From: Adineta ricciae | Lineage: Eukaryota > Rotifera > Eurotatoria > Adinetida > Adinetidae | Direction: 5' to 3' | Assembly (NCBI GenBank): GCA_905250025.1 | Contig: CAJNOJ010000122.1 | Coordinates: 186,001-250,000, forward strand | Length of the DNA: 64,000 nucleotides | Shown here: one piece after another, positions 12,254 through 24,255 of the stretch | Position numbering within the stretch: the stretch's first letter is position 1 | Layout of the letters: each line of letters begins with the position of its first letter | The notes under the pieces: generated by a model | What the model was told of the DNA's origin: nothing | Databases searched by the model: none | The model's input: only the letters and a program-made list of their open reading frames with translations | Position numbers and translations under genes: made by a program

Positions 12254-15209
12254 TTAGTACCAGCACCATTCGATAAACGTACGTGCAACGGTGTCGGCGC
12301 GTTTTTTTATGAGAATATCAATACGTCCGATACGATTTACTTTTTTTTTGCCGTTCTTTCTTTCTTTCTTTCTATCAGCACCTCGAAGAACTAGAGAATC
12401 TTGTTGATCATCGGCGAGGGGTAAAAGAAGAAAAATATTGTTTGTTTCGCTAACTATACGTATGTACGCATCAGTTCTCAACAGAAATTAATCTTTTGTC
12501 CATATCTTCTCATAGCAAGAGTATCAACCAATCTCTTTTTCTGTCTCGTTTCTTTTCCGTCCTTTTGCCTCATCTCCGACTTAGATATATATATATCCTA
12601 GTCGATTGTTACTGTTTATTCATGCCGATGTAGAGAAAAAAAATACATGTCTGTATGAGATCTGTTTAACTAAACAACATGAAAAAAAGACGAAAATAGA
12701 AAGGTCAATGCATTATTTTGATATTGATTGAGAAGAATAACTTCATTTTTATACGATATATTACTATTTGTCCACCATATCAAACTGTCCTTCTGCCAAT
12801 TGTTTTACAACACCTTGGAAAACATTCTGTGTTAAAAGCAGTGATTGATTACAGTACGATATACAGAGACAATGCGGCGCCGAATCGAAAATGGTCTTCA
12901 TTAATCAATATGTCAGGAAAAAGGCTAATTTGAAATAAAATGTTCGATCCATCACACTGAGAAAGGTTATGACGTGCTAAATGCAAAATGATGAAATCTT
13001 CTGCAATTGTGTACAATCAGCATCACGACCTAATGAAATGATGCAGAATGAAAATATAGACATTAACAAAAACAAATTAGGCAAGTCAAACAGAAAACTA
13101 ATGATAACAAGACAAATAGTCTTTCACTATACAACTCTTTTAGAAGAACATCTCACAAATATCAAGAGGTATTTTTATCAACCAAACAATCAGGAATAGA
13201 AGTTGTTATCAGAAAGTGAATGTGAATAGACTTCTTCTCTCGAAATCATATGATTGATGTCTTAGACATAGATCGACGTTTTCACTCAAATGATTACGAT
13301 CTATATGCAATCTTAACAATAGTAGTTGTATTGAATTAACATCATAAAAATATTTCTTCTTTCGTCATCGGCATTGATTGTTTGTTTAAGCCTTGACCTA
13401 TCCACTTAGTAATCTCTTATAAGTTAGACTTTCAAAAAGATCGAATTTCTTCTAAAAAAACAGTCATTATCGCACTTTTTTACATCATAGCTTTTTGTTT
13501 CTTGATACAAGAGACGATGACGAATACGAGTCTGATACTTGCCACCTGCTGTGAAGTGTGTGTGTGTGTGTCAAATAATAAATTATAGCAAAACAACTGC
13601 TAATTCATTAATTTTTGGAGAAAGTTAACTCATCCAAAAAAGTTGTTTTCTTTTAAGAGATCTATATATGTAAAACTTCTATCAATAGAAAATGATCTAT
13701 TGTCTATGAAGATCAATGAAAAAACAAACTGTTCTTTTGGTTGATGCTACTAGTTCACTTTCTATGACACGGTCAATTGTTGCAGCATGTCTGATGAATG
13801 TGAATTTATATTGACTATATAAGTATGAAAGAACATATGATTCTAATTACATTCTGATAGTCTCGAATAATTGTTGTTAATTGACGAACTTTTGCTCTTT
13901 AAAATGGCAATGTGGTGCAATTATTATCGAGTAGTCTAGTGAACATATTAGATGTGTATTAGCATTAATTATAGATTATCAGACTCGATAAATACTGATA
14001 GAAAACTGTTACTCTATGTGTGTCATGGTCAGGCACAATCTTCAACAATGATGACTTTTCAAGCTTTCTATGACTCATGTTTCGTTAGTCATTGTTCAAG
14101 AAAAACAGAAGTCTGATAATACTAATCGATGTAATTTTTTTGCACTTTTTATTAGTTTCTCTGGTGCACATATCGACAGGTCCATACAATTTTTGAAATC
14201 GTTCATATTTTAATGACTACTCTATGATAATTACGTTGCAATTGAAAAACATGAATAATTGTCATCAAAAGTACTCCATAAATAAAATCATTCGCAAGAT
14301 GCATTACCAATATTCGTCACTATTCTACCTATGAGTCATACGGATGGATGATATAGGTATTGAATAGAAGGTAGATACGCCAAAGAAGTAAAAAATTCGA
14401 CATTCTCAACAAGACTAAGAATATGACGCATCTTTTTCATCGCAGATGCCACTCTTATCAGTAACTGTAGTTAACGTATTATATTAGTTTATCGAAGATT
14501 CTCATAAAAGAGAAAGACGTACGATCATGTCTCTGCAGAATAGATTTAACTAGAAAAAGAACGTTTCCAGGTCACTTGCTACGATATATTCAAGTGTATC
14601 CGGGAACACTTCAAACTTGGAATCCACACTGCCTGACTCATAAATAGTCACTGACTCCGACAGAGAGCCTGAGCGTTCCCATCTTCCAGTCTGTGATGAT
14701 TTGAGTTCTATAGTTGTTTCAAAACGTATGAAACGAGAAGATAATCGTAGAGAAAGAAAAGGATGTTCCTGAGTATGTTCTGAGCGAGTATTTTGAAAAA
14801 ATATATCAACAACTGATAAAGAAAGAATCAAGTCATTCGAATGCTCGCAATGACTTCCCATTGTCATTTTAAAACATTCGATCTCCGATTACATTTCCTT
14901 CTTTCAAGTCCCTGATTTCTACCGTCCTCTATCTTTCCGTATTCTACTGGCTACACATGTCATGTAATGCAGAATTTACGATGAAAAGAACTCAATCGCT
15001 ATTTCGATTGTTTTCTGCAGATGTTTACATACATGAAAAAATACAAATGTTCTTGTTCCGCAAATCATTTCATTAAATTTTAAATAAATAACTTTGATCA
15101 TAAAAATATTTTTTCCCATTTATATGTCGATTGCTATTTCTCATATTATCTCCGTATCTATTCAATACAAACCAAAATCAATTCCAGCCGAAATCTTTTC
15201 CTGATCAAA
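12254..15209. other. 3-kb gene-poor AT-rich region
   Basis: This is the longest stretch without a recognisable gene. It holds scattered short open frames with no family resemblance, a short TG microsatellite near 13557-13570 and a TA run near 12585. A 105-codon minus frame at 14550-14867 was considered and not accepted. The part next to 12253 may include the missing first exon and promoter of the LIM gene. Confidence 0.4.
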
Positions 15210-16386
15210 ATGGCTAGTACTCTTCAAGATTTAGAAGTCAATGAATTATCGTCGAACATTCCACGTCGTTCAAATAAAAAAATACGGAAACGGAAACAAT
15301 TGGACAGTTTATTGAAATTTCGCCCGGCTAAGAAACGTTCCGATGATATTCTCCGCAGTTCTGAAGATGAATTATTTTTACCTGAACAAAAACTTTCCAT
15401 CTCTCGGTTCGCTCAACGCATAAACTTCCTCACTTGAAGATTTACACAAGTTTTCTCGCGTGTTTAGACACACATCTCGACATTCTTCATTGTGTAAATA
15501 TTCACAATGCATCATATCCATTTTTACTCTCTGTACTTTCCTCAGTATTTGGTAAGTTTTCTCCTAAGAATTCTAATGTCAACCGATGTCGATTCCTTCT
15601 AGTATTGGTTTGATTTATGCAAATATTCAATTGAAAAGCCATGTTCAAGATCTGTCAGTTCGTATCAATGCAAGTAAACACAATTTGATGTGTATTGTCT
15701 TTTGCATGTGCATTGCTTTCTCATTGAATTAGTGGAGAAGAGATACTCAGAAACGGATCTTAGTGATGCTTTGATAACGATCGAGCAATTGAGAAATCGT
15801 TTGAATATGTTGGAACATTGGAATCTTTCGCTGATTTCTAATCAATTACAAAAGCTACAACTGAATATGTTACTGAATGAGAAAGATATTCTCCCATCGA
15901 AGAGTCGGAACTTAGAAAGAAGAAGAAAGTTTGATGCAAACGCACATATTCTCAATTGGAATGATGAAATCAATTCTCTACGGGTAATCCATCTTTATTA
16001 TGAAGACTAAAATAAAGAACTTGTTGATTTCCTTTCTGAAAGAATCAAGCTCAAACTGTCGATTACACTGCACAGTTTCAAGGATTGAAGAAAAATTTCG
16101 TTGATTTATCTTCTTTTGTATATATTTCATCCAATAGGGTAAAAATTTACATGTAAATTTCATTTCTAACCAGCAAGCCATTAAATTTGTTCTAGACAAC
16201 AAAGATTTTAACTGAACTTGAATTGAATCTTGATGAATTACGAAATAAACTCGACGATTGTCAATGCATATCCAATAGTTCGTTAAACTCAACCAGTGAG
16301 TTTCGTTTATTTGAACAGAACTCTTCTAGCATGATTCTCTTGTTCCAATAGCGAATGTGAATGATAAACAGAATGAAGGTGAGTAA
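15210..16386 (+). CDS. Single-pass membrane coiled-coil protein, possibly EFCAB14-like
   Basis: Reading across short introns gives a basic N-terminus (NKKIRKRKQLDSLLKF), one hydrophobic helix (about CIISIFTLCTFLSICIGLIY) and a helical coiled-coil part (YSETDLSDALITIEQLRNRL onward, then ILTELELNLDELRNKLDD), ending at TAA 16384-16386. This order of basic motif, transmembrane helix and coiled coil resembles EFCAB14 (KIAA0494), but the EF hands of that family are absent, so the name is tentative. Supported junctions are 15551/15603, 15673/15733 and 15983 to about 16049. Exon 1 (frame from ATG 15210) and the segment holding the membrane helix lie in different frames with no convincing intron between 15420 and 15440. 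That suggests a frameshift, a sequencing error or an unseen splice. Confidence 0.5.
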
Positions 16387-16651
16387 GAAAGTTCGACAAA
16401 ATGCTTTATGGCTCCGTCTATGTATAAATATCAAAGAAATAGTCAATCAACGATCAATTCATGGTTAGTTTAACCCGTCCATTGTTTTGGTTTTTCTGGT
16501 AGATTACTAACTGCATTTGCTAATGATTATTTTCCTCAATCTATTTTTCGGATATTTATGTATTTTCTTCTATTTGAACATTCTTTTTCAGTGTTGAACA
16601 GAATAAACTTGATTTCTCTCTTGTATAGAAGTATTTTCAATCGAAATGTGT

Positions 16652-16666
16652 TTTTCTGCTCTGTAG
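16652..16666 (+). other. Splice-acceptor-like site before the RRM gene
   Basis: A T/C-rich tract ending in CTGTAG lies four bases upstream of the ATG at 16671 and 284 bases after the preceding same-strand gene, consistent with trans-splicing or a 5' UTR intron. Confidence 0.35.
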
Positions 16667-16670
16667 ATTA

Positions 16671-17723
16671 ATGTCAGTCAAACGACGTCAGCTATTTGTC
16701 GGTGTACTTGACAACAAATTTTGGACAAATGAAAAACTACGGGCATATTTTATCAAACATGGGACCATGAATGACAATCAATACATTCTCGATTGTCAAG
16801 TCATGTCATATAGTGAAGCGAGATTCGCAGGTAAATGAAAATGATAGGAGTATGGAATTGCTCGTACATCTTTTTTTGTAGGAAAATCGTTTGCATTTAT
16901 TGAATTTAATGATCAGGCGTGTGTAGATTTATGTATGAGTAAAAGATCTCAATTTCATGATGAGTATGGAATTACTATCAAACGCTTACTGCCGGATTCA
17001 ATTACAAAATGTCAGAGACTCATATCTTCGCCGGAAATCGTCATTCGACTCAGTTCACCAGGTAAATTAAATTGTTCCGTGCAACATGTATTTACTTGAA
17101 ACTTAGATTCTTTGTTTACGGATGAAAATCTTCGGTCGTATTTCGGTACATATGGGACAATTCGTGATTTGAAAATACTCGACGAAGAAGATACAGCTGG
17201 AATCTGTTTGATCACATTCGATGATGTCGATTCATCCGATCGTGTTCTTCTCGATGTACCACATTATCTCAATGAGAAACTTCTCTCAATACATAAATAT
17301 TCGACGCCAGAATATGTGTGTAGTTTGTCTCAATACACCTATATCGATGAAAAAGATGCGTATAGAGTGCGGCGATGGTATCCAATCCTCCGAAATTTAA
17401 CCGACTTTGTACGCCCGATTACTGTTTTGTATAAAACTCGGTATGCGCTGACGAAATATCAATTTGGAGAACAGATTCGTGCAAGTCGAGAGAATTTGAA
17501 TGCGAAAAGAGAAAGTTTAGTCGAAGTTGAAAACGCACATAATGATGTGAAACAAAATTGTAATCAATTGCGGAAAGTGAACGAAAATTTAAGACAACAA
17601 ATTGCAGATATTCAAGAGAAAAATGAGAAAATGAAAGCGGACTATGAGTATCAAATCGAAGAACAACAAAGAAAAAATCAAGAATTACAAGATGCCATTT
17701 CGTATCTACGAGATAATTCGTAA
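16671..17723 (+). CDS. Two-RRM RNA-binding protein with C-terminal coiled coil
   Basis: Three exons (16671-16830, 16882-17061, 17107-17723) join in frame. The first RRM shows RNP2-like RQLFVGVL and RNP1-like GKSFAFIEF; the second (from about EIVIRLSS) has a degenerate RNP1 region, AGICLITF. The arrangement is that of hnRNP A/B-type tandem RRMs (musashi, DAZAP and hnRNP relatives), although the second domain is diverged. The last about 100 residues are a long Gln/Glu/Asn-rich coiled coil ending YLRDNS, which is not usual in hnRNPs and suggests oligomerisation. The probable role is mRNA binding; the specific target cannot be inferred. An AATAAA signal follows near 17840. Confidence 0.75.
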
Positions 17724-18471
17724 TGAAGATTTATTGTACAAATAATTTTATATATGGTCTTTCATTTCAGGGTTGCATAATAAGCCTAGATGCGTTTTAT
17801 ATAAATTATAAATTTGTGATTTTTATCATTTATTTATTAAATAAAATTGATTAGTAGAAAAAGTTAATGTGTTTTACATTTACTATCAACATATTCGTAA
17901 ACACGAATCCATTCGAAAAGGAAATATGTACGTGTCTTGTCGAAGAATCCGTTATGGGACATGTCAGAAAGAAAAACGCATCGATTAACTGATTGATCTA
18001 TGGGAATATGAATGTCGTAAGAGACATTTGCGACTGAACTTATGTTTTTTTGCATCTTAAAAATGAAGTGTTGGTGCTATTTATGTTTCGTCATTCAAAA
18101 TACGTAGCACTATGCGATTAAAATACATATTCACCTGGTACAAACATACTTTCAAGAAAATCATCTTCTAAATGTTGTATTAACACTTGTATGACTGACA
18201 GCACCAGTCGCAGATTCAATTATAAAGTGATGGAAAAATATACTATTTTTGCACTAAGAACTATCTATCAAATATATGCTCGTAACAAGACACAGTTTTG
18301 ACGACGACAACAAAAAAAAAGGAAAAATTGGAAAATATTCCGTATTTAATATATTTCAAATACTTCTCGACAATTGAATACATTGTGGTGCCATATAATT
18401 TGTTTCATAGAAGAAATGAACTGAGAAAAAGCTTAGAACATTTTTATTAATTTGGTTTTTTTTATAGAAGT
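17724..18471. other. Intergenic region with polyadenylation signal
   Basis: AT-rich 3' region of the RRM gene with AATAAA near 17840, then the upstream region of the secreted-protein gene. The latter includes a T run ending in ATAG just before ATG 18472. No other gene is seen. Confidence 0.4.
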
Positions 18472-19401
18472 ATGCGTTGGGTAATTATTATCGCCTGTCT
18501 GCCATATTCATCTGCTTTAATCGTAATTAGTAATGCAGAGTTCATCCCGAACAATAATTATACGATGTTGGAAAGCATCATCAATGTTTCATTCCCGATG
18601 AGCTGTATTTGTTCATGCTCTAACAATTCGAAATGTCTTATTGCAATGTTTTCTGGTATCGCTCAAAGTTGCTTTCTTTTCCTTGCATCTGTTGATCAAG
18701 GTACTTTAAAGCTGATAACAACGGATCAAATGAGCAGCGTTTTCATATTCGTAAACAAAACATTGCCTGGTGCGTATCAAAATGAAAATGAAATTTTATC
18801 ATTCACAACCAATAAAGTTTTCCATCTACATCGGTACTTTTCTTTAGTGCCGTCAACCGTAATCAGTCGGAATGCAACTGTTTACGGTATTTGGAACACA
18901 AGTGCTTCTCATGATAGTTATCCATCATCACCTGGTACTAGTACAGGTAATTATTTTCCCACTCAAGGCCCAACAAAACTATTTGATGGCTTTCTTTTCA
19001 CCAAATATATCAATTACGGCGCTTGCAATGTCACGCAAGGGTATAGTCTGACTCAGTGTGGTCAAAATACAGGAGTATATCTCTCTCCACAACAAGGTCC
19101 TTCGTTACTCTTAGCCTTCCGACTTGCAACACCCAATAGTTATCCAGAACGTGATCCGTTGGTTGTCACTATTGAAGGAAGTAACCATCCTTTTTCGGAA
19201 CTAACGCTTGGATCCAGTTGGACGTTAATCTATAATGGTTCATCCGGTCTTGATATCGATCCTGGACGAAAAACTTGGGGTGTCACGATATCCATACAAA
19301 ATAATACTATTTGGTATTCCAGTTATCGATTTCTGGTTGTGTCCAAACGCAGCACAGGCCAATTTGTACAATATTCTGAACTCGATTTGCTCACCTATTA
19401 A
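18472..19401 (+). CDS. Secreted PAN-like plus discoidin-like protein (single exon)
   Basis: This is an uninterrupted 309-residue frame in a region where almost every gene has introns. It opens with a probable signal peptide (MRWVIIIACLPYSSALIV). A Cys-containing segment (CICSCSNNSKCL to CFLFL) has the look of a PAN/apple-type module. The last about 170 residues (TKLFDGF, NYGACN, DPLVVTIEGSN, GSSWTLIYNGSSGL, YRFLVVSKR, YSELDLL) have the pattern of a galactose-binding-like or F5/8C discoidin fold. Several NxS/T sites suggest glycosylation and secretion. The likely role is extracellular carbohydrate or surface binding. Both domain calls are by pattern only. Lack of introns could mean a retrogene or a lineage-expanded family. 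AATAAA lies near 19446. Confidence 0.65.
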   Translation: MRWVIIIACLPYSSALIVISNAEFIPNNNYTMLESIINVSFPMSCICSCSNNSKCLIAMFSGIAQSCFLFLASVDQGTLKLITTDQMSSVFIFVNKTLPGAYQNENEILSFTTNKVFHLHRYFSLVPSTVISRNATVYGIWNTSASHDSYPSSPGTSTGNYFPTQGPTKLFDGFLFTKYINYGACNVTQGYSLTQCGQNTGVYLSPQQGPSLLLAFRLATPNSYPERDPLVVTIEGSNHPFSELTLGSSWTLIYNGSSGLDIDPGRKTWGVTISIQNNTIWYSSYRFLVVSKRSTGQFVQYSELDLLTY

Positions 19402-19903
19402 AACAATTTCTTACTAAATCGAACAATCCCATACGTATAAATACGAATAAATTATGTCATTTTCGTCGTATACCCATCTCAAGTTTATCTGAACTTTAAA
19501 AAAAAAATCTTCTCGTTTATTTTCTCACATCAGCTAATATAACAGTTTCACATTAATCAGAACACACGTGATTGGAATTATCGTTCAGTTCCTCAAACCA
19601 AAGATTATCTAACGCCATGCAGATGTTTTCGAGCTACTTTCTCCTATTCAAACAAATACATATGTTCTGTATTGTTGATCATCAATTACCGAACGAAGAA
19701 CAATGTTAAGATAAGATGATCAAAAAAGTCAATTGAGCCAATTAGTTCATTCTTAAAAAAAAGGAACAGCAATCTGAATGGAATTAATCAAAAGACGTTG
19801 TCTTAATTGTCCTATCAAATTTCGTTAAGCTCATTCAGCTGTCCTTTCGTTTATATTCTTGCATATTCCAGTTCTTGTTACATTCCACTGAACGATTGAA
19901 ATC
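19402..19903. other. Intergenic region
   Basis: AT-rich sequence with an AATAAA near 19446 serving the upstream gene and A/T runs. No coding sequence supported. Confidence 0.4.
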
Positions 19904-20417
19904 ATGTCGACAAATAAATCATCGAAATGGTCATCTTCTTCATCGTTGTCCAAGATTGTCTCACGGATTTCCCGTACACTCTCCTTCACATCGAAAAAAT
20001 CACAACAAACGTTCAAAACCAACAACAAGAAAGTCAAACCAACTGAAACAGTCGTGAAAGTAAGTGGTTCTCTTTTTCATTTCACCGAAACATTTCCTAT
20101 TTGTGTTCGTTCAGAATGTCAACTTTGTTCCGCAAAGTGTTCCAATACTCCGTCGTCATCCACCATTACCAATTTCGAAAGTCGTCTTCAGCCATCATCG
20201 GTCGAAAGAACACATTCATCATGAAAACATCTACGTGAACAATTACATCGAAGAAGAAGAATGTGACGACGATTATTATCGATATTCTCTTCGTCCGAAC
20301 TTATCACTCTTCAATATCAGTGTTGAAAATGTTAATTGTCAATCACACGAATATCCTCCATTACAACAAGACTGGTTCGACGAGATTTTTCACTCCACAA
20401 AAATCGAAGAAAAATAA
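19904..20417 (+). CDS. Orphan basic, Ser-rich protein (two exons)
   Basis: Two exons, 19904-20059 and 20115-20417, join in frame across a 55-base GT/AG intron to give about 152 residues. The N-terminus is rich in Ser, Lys and Thr (SSSSLSKIVSRISRTLSF). The C-terminal half has an acidic cluster (NYIEEEECDDDYYRYS) and ends EIFHSTKIEEK. No signal peptide, membrane helix or known domain was recognised. The correct intron phase and an AATAAA about 30 bases downstream support a real small gene; its function is unknown. Confidence 0.55.
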
Positions 20418-21025
20418 ACCATTCTGTTAATTCTTTTGTTTTGCTATAATAAATTTTTTCCTCCTTGGTTCGCAAACAACTTTATTGGTTTGGCTTTATC
20501 ATAACACGGCATTGAGTAAAGTTGATGCCTGACAGTAATGTTACATTGATAGTCGCTTTACATTCCTGTTCGGCATTCTCATCTGATTATTGATCTCATC
20601 TCGTTTTTTTTTCTTCTTCAATTGGATAGGATGGGAAGAACACGTCGACAAGGGAGAACAAAATCATATATGACTAGGAGCTAAAAATGACAGAACAAAA
20701 TTACTGTTCTTTCTTTCTCTTTACCCTTTTCTCCACCTCTGCGTGTATGTGCCCAATTGCATACCAAACAGGCCATCTCTCTTTCTTGCATGAAATATTA
20801 CGTCAAATCTTTTTTTCGTTCTGTTCTTTTGTTAGATTTCTTTGCTCACTCGTGAGCAGACGTATGCATACATACATATCGAGGCAAACTTGTTAGGGAA
20901 GCGCCGAAGAAAAAAAAAAGAGAGAGAGAAGCAATTTTGTACACGACTGGTAGTGGTGGAAGGTGAATACGCACGGTGTTCATACATATAGAAGTTCTTG
21001 TGACAAGTATCGATTGGTTCTGTCG
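20418..21025. other. Intergenic region upstream of the innexin gene
   Basis: AT-rich sequence with a polyadenylation signal for the preceding gene, T/C-rich tracts and a purine run (A then GA repeats near 20910-20930). No coding sequence supported. Confidence 0.4.
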
Positions 21026-22297
21026 ATGGAAATATTAAAAATTGCAAATACATTTTCGGGGATCTTGTCGTTTGCGAATGTTCGTGCAAAAGCAGAAGAT
21101 TTCCTTGTCGATCGATTAAGTTACAAGTTTACAGTGGGAATTTTATGTTTATTTGCGATTCTTTGCGGTGTGAAAACGTCGTATGCGGTGCCGATAATAT
21201 GTTGGATACCAGCACAGTTAAAAAAGTATGAAAAAGCGATAACAGCATATTGTTATGCAAATAATACGTATTATATCCCCGATAATCGACGAATACCTAC
21301 AACGATCAATGAAAGATATGAATCGTTGATAATTTATTATCAATGGTTGGTATGTAGAACATTTGATTTCGAGTAGTTTAAAGATTATGTTTATTTGTTT
21401 GATTAGCCATGGATTCTTGGAGCTCAAGCTGTTCTTTTCTATTTACCGAAGTTGGTTTGGTCGTTTGCAGTGTCAGGTAGTCGACAAAATGTAAAAGATT
21501 TGTTGAATAATGCCAGTCAAGTTTATGCTCTTCCACCGTTTGATAAGAAGAAATCGGTGAAAGAGTATCGTGAAGACAAACTCTCTCATTTGAAATCGGA
21601 ATTATTCGAAAAAGAGAATCGAAGGAATCGACTCGCTCAAACTCCTCGCTGGTGTCAAAGAATTTCTTCATGTTATCTAATCATCAGTTACATCGGAGTG
21701 AAATGTTTATATGTTTTCATCTGTTTACTTCAAATTGGTTTGATTCACTTAATCATCGGAAAACGTCCATTGGGAATATCGAGATTCAATCATCTGAAGA
21801 AAGAATCATTGCAGACGCATTTTCTCGCTCAATTTGCACAGAAAATGACGTCGGGAGTGACGGAATTAATTGATACAAGTTCATTTCCAAAACGCACACT
21901 CTGTGATTTTACATTTCGAGAATTAGCATCGAATCATGCTTACACCGTCGAATGTATTCTACCATTAAACATTATCGTGGAGAAGATGTATGTTTTTCTT
22001 TACATTTGGTTTATTCTATTAGGTGTGATAACATTCTTCGATCTTATCAAATGGATCATCCATTTAATCCATTGTTTTGTTAGCAGTGATAAGAGCAGAG
22101 AACATTATGTTCGAACGCATTTAATCGATCGAAATAGATGTTCACCGGAGCAGATTCAAGCGTTTGCCAAGGGACATTTAAATGCCGATAATTACTTTCT
22201 ATTGAAACTTTTGTCGAAAAATATTTCGACTTTTGTGGTTGTTGACATTATAGATTATTATTTTAAACCCGCGACTCATAAGAAAAAAGATGAATAA
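21026..22297 (+). CDS. Innexin gap-junction protein
   Basis: Two exons (21026-21349, 21407-22297) give about 404 residues, a normal innexin length. Four hydrophobic segments are visible: KFTVGILCLFAILCGVKTSY, WILGAQAVLFYLPKLVW, a segment with ISYIGVKCLYVFICLLQIGL, and KMYVFLYIWFILLGVITFF. The first extracellular loop carries paired Cys residues (ICW and AYC) followed by the innexin hallmark YYQW at the exon junction. The second loop has FPKRTLCDF and TVECILPLNI, again with the two expected cysteines. Innexins form intercellular channels and hemichannels. The cytoplasmic tail lacks recognisable domains. The start at 21026 was preferred over an earlier in-frame Met because the MEILKIANTFSG context fits the family N-terminus. 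Confidence 0.92.
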
Positions 22298-22510
22298 AAA
22301 AATCAAATGCTTCTTATTTTAATCGATCTAAACGGTTCATTTCGAATAACATTAAGTTTGACTGAAGATTGAGAATTTATATTTTGTTTCAAAACAATGA
22401 TTGACAAATTATTTCAAAATAGAAAAACATAGTTTTACATGATAAGATGAGTTATCAGCGAAGTACAAGCATGATTATTTTAGAAATAGGAGAACAAATG
22501 AACGCATTCT

Positions 22511-23917
22511 TTAACCAAATAGATCGCCCATGTCTTCAGGATTTATTGTATGAGTGGGACAATCGGTAAGAAGAAGTTTACTTGCACCAGGTTCTTTTAA
22601 ATGCGGATGTAATCGATAGATATCTTCAATTGCATCAGCATTAAGCGCAACATCAACATAAAGTGTACGTAAATGAGTACATTGATATGCAATATAAACC
22701 ACCGCTTTGGCAAAATTTGGTGTGCGCGTTATTGCAGCCCACTGACCTGATGTGCATATATGGATATTTTCTAAAGTACTGGCAAAACTATCTGCTGCGA
22801 GATAAAGTTCATCGACGACTGGAATCGGTGTATTGATGATTAACGTTTGCACCTAAAAAGAGTGGAAAATGTTGAAAAGATTTGTGAATTTTTGATGAAT
22901 ACGCACCGGTAAATGTAAATTTGCGTTCATATAAGCTCGAATACGATTCAATGGGGTAGTCAAACCGAAATTTAATGTCATTTTCAAATGCGGGTATTCT
23001 TCCCGTAATTTTTGCCACAAACTTATATCAATTTCATCGGAGAATTTCTCCTCACGTCGAATTCTCACTCCCAAATGTTTCAGAGTCGCCCGTTTACTTA
23101 TCTTTTGTTCATTTTCTTCTTCCATAACCAACATTAAAATAAATTCATCTGATAAAGATACCATGTCAATCCATAAGTCTTCCAAGCTCTTCAGCATGTC
23201 GATAATTTGTAAAATACAAAACGGAGTTAATATACAAACTAAAGATTGGTCTTGTAAATTTAATTTACGTAAACAGGGATTATTCTTCGTTAGCAATAAG
23301 ATTGTATCATCATCTAAGGAGATGGTTAGACCAGACAAATCGCAAGAGATCAGCGAGTGTCGGTGATTTTTTGAAGCGTCGTATTGGAAAAAGATACGTA
23401 GAGCTTGAATAATATCTTGAGATTTCATTAGTAATGGATTGTGACTTATAAATCGAACGGAAAATGAACGAATCTGTCGACCTTGTGAACATTGTTCCGG
23501 GCCAAAAAGCGTCAAAAGTTGACAAAGAACAAATCGACATGAAACATCATGTTGTTCAACATCGATATGTAAATGTTTAATATCAGTTCGAAATCGTTTC
23601 AGATATTGTTGAATATAACCGTACGGTCTCGGGTCGATTGCTTGAGCTGGTTTCGACGAATCTCGAGTTAATCGTGTCCATCGGGGTAATACCCGACCTA
23701 GTTTTGTCGGCACCGGAACATCTTCAATCAGTGCGTGCAATTGCACAACGGAGTGAAATGCCAAATGATGAGAATTCCGCAGAAGATTATACCATAGTTT
23801 ACATGTTTCTTCGACGACTTGTCGTTCATCAATTGTTAAAAAAGAGAAAATATGAACTAAGACAAGTTCAGGAAGGTCATTGATCAAGCATCGTCCTATT
23901 TCCATCGATAATGCCAT
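22511..23917 (-). CDS. F-box protein with leucine-rich-repeat-like region (FBXO39/33-like)
   Basis: Two exons (23917-22907, 22852-22511) encode about 450 residues. An F-box lies at residues 11-50 (INDLPELVLVHIFSFLTIDE, then CKLWYNLL), implying assembly into an SCF ubiquitin ligase through Skp1. The rest consists of leucine-spaced segments (ISCDLSGLTI, CLRKLNLQD, HLRTLYVDVAL) reminiscent of degenerate LRRs. The WQKLREEYPHLKMTLNFG to LPVQTLIINTP part recalls FBXO39/FBXO33-type proteins. The substrate is unknown. The gene converges with the innexin gene (about 210 bases between stops). Confidence 0.75.
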
Positions 23918-24255
23918 ATTATGTCACGATGCTGTTATTCTCTTCTTCTAGAAAGAAAAGAAATATATGGGCAAGAGAGATATCTACCAGAGTATGTACA
24001 AAAAAGAAAAAAGATAATGGTATTTCTTCTCTTCGAGGAATGAATTCATATAGAAGAGAAGAACAGAACGCAAAACATACGGCTGTGAGTCATTGAGTGT
24101 TAGTTGCCTTTGCCTTATTTGGCGTTTGTTGAAATCACCTTTTTTGGTAAAATGAGTTATAATAAACAACGAAAATACGTTCGTCAGGTATGATTATTTA
24201 TTATTTCACTGATAAAATTTCAAACAAACAAAAGTTTCACATCGAAAAACAACAT
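23918..24255. other. Spacer between F-box and 14-3-3-like genes
   Basis: An AT-rich spacer between two minus-strand genes, containing the promoter or 5' UTR of the F-box gene and the 3' UTR of the 14-3-3-like gene. No coding sequence supported. Confidence 0.4.

Noticed and set aside
13550..13575. TG repeat as a functional element
   Set aside because: Too short; ordinary microsatellite.
14550..14867. 105-codon minus-strand open frame
   Set aside because: No family resemblance, no convincing splice or start context and Ser/Thr-heavy composition; more likely chance or a decayed fragment.
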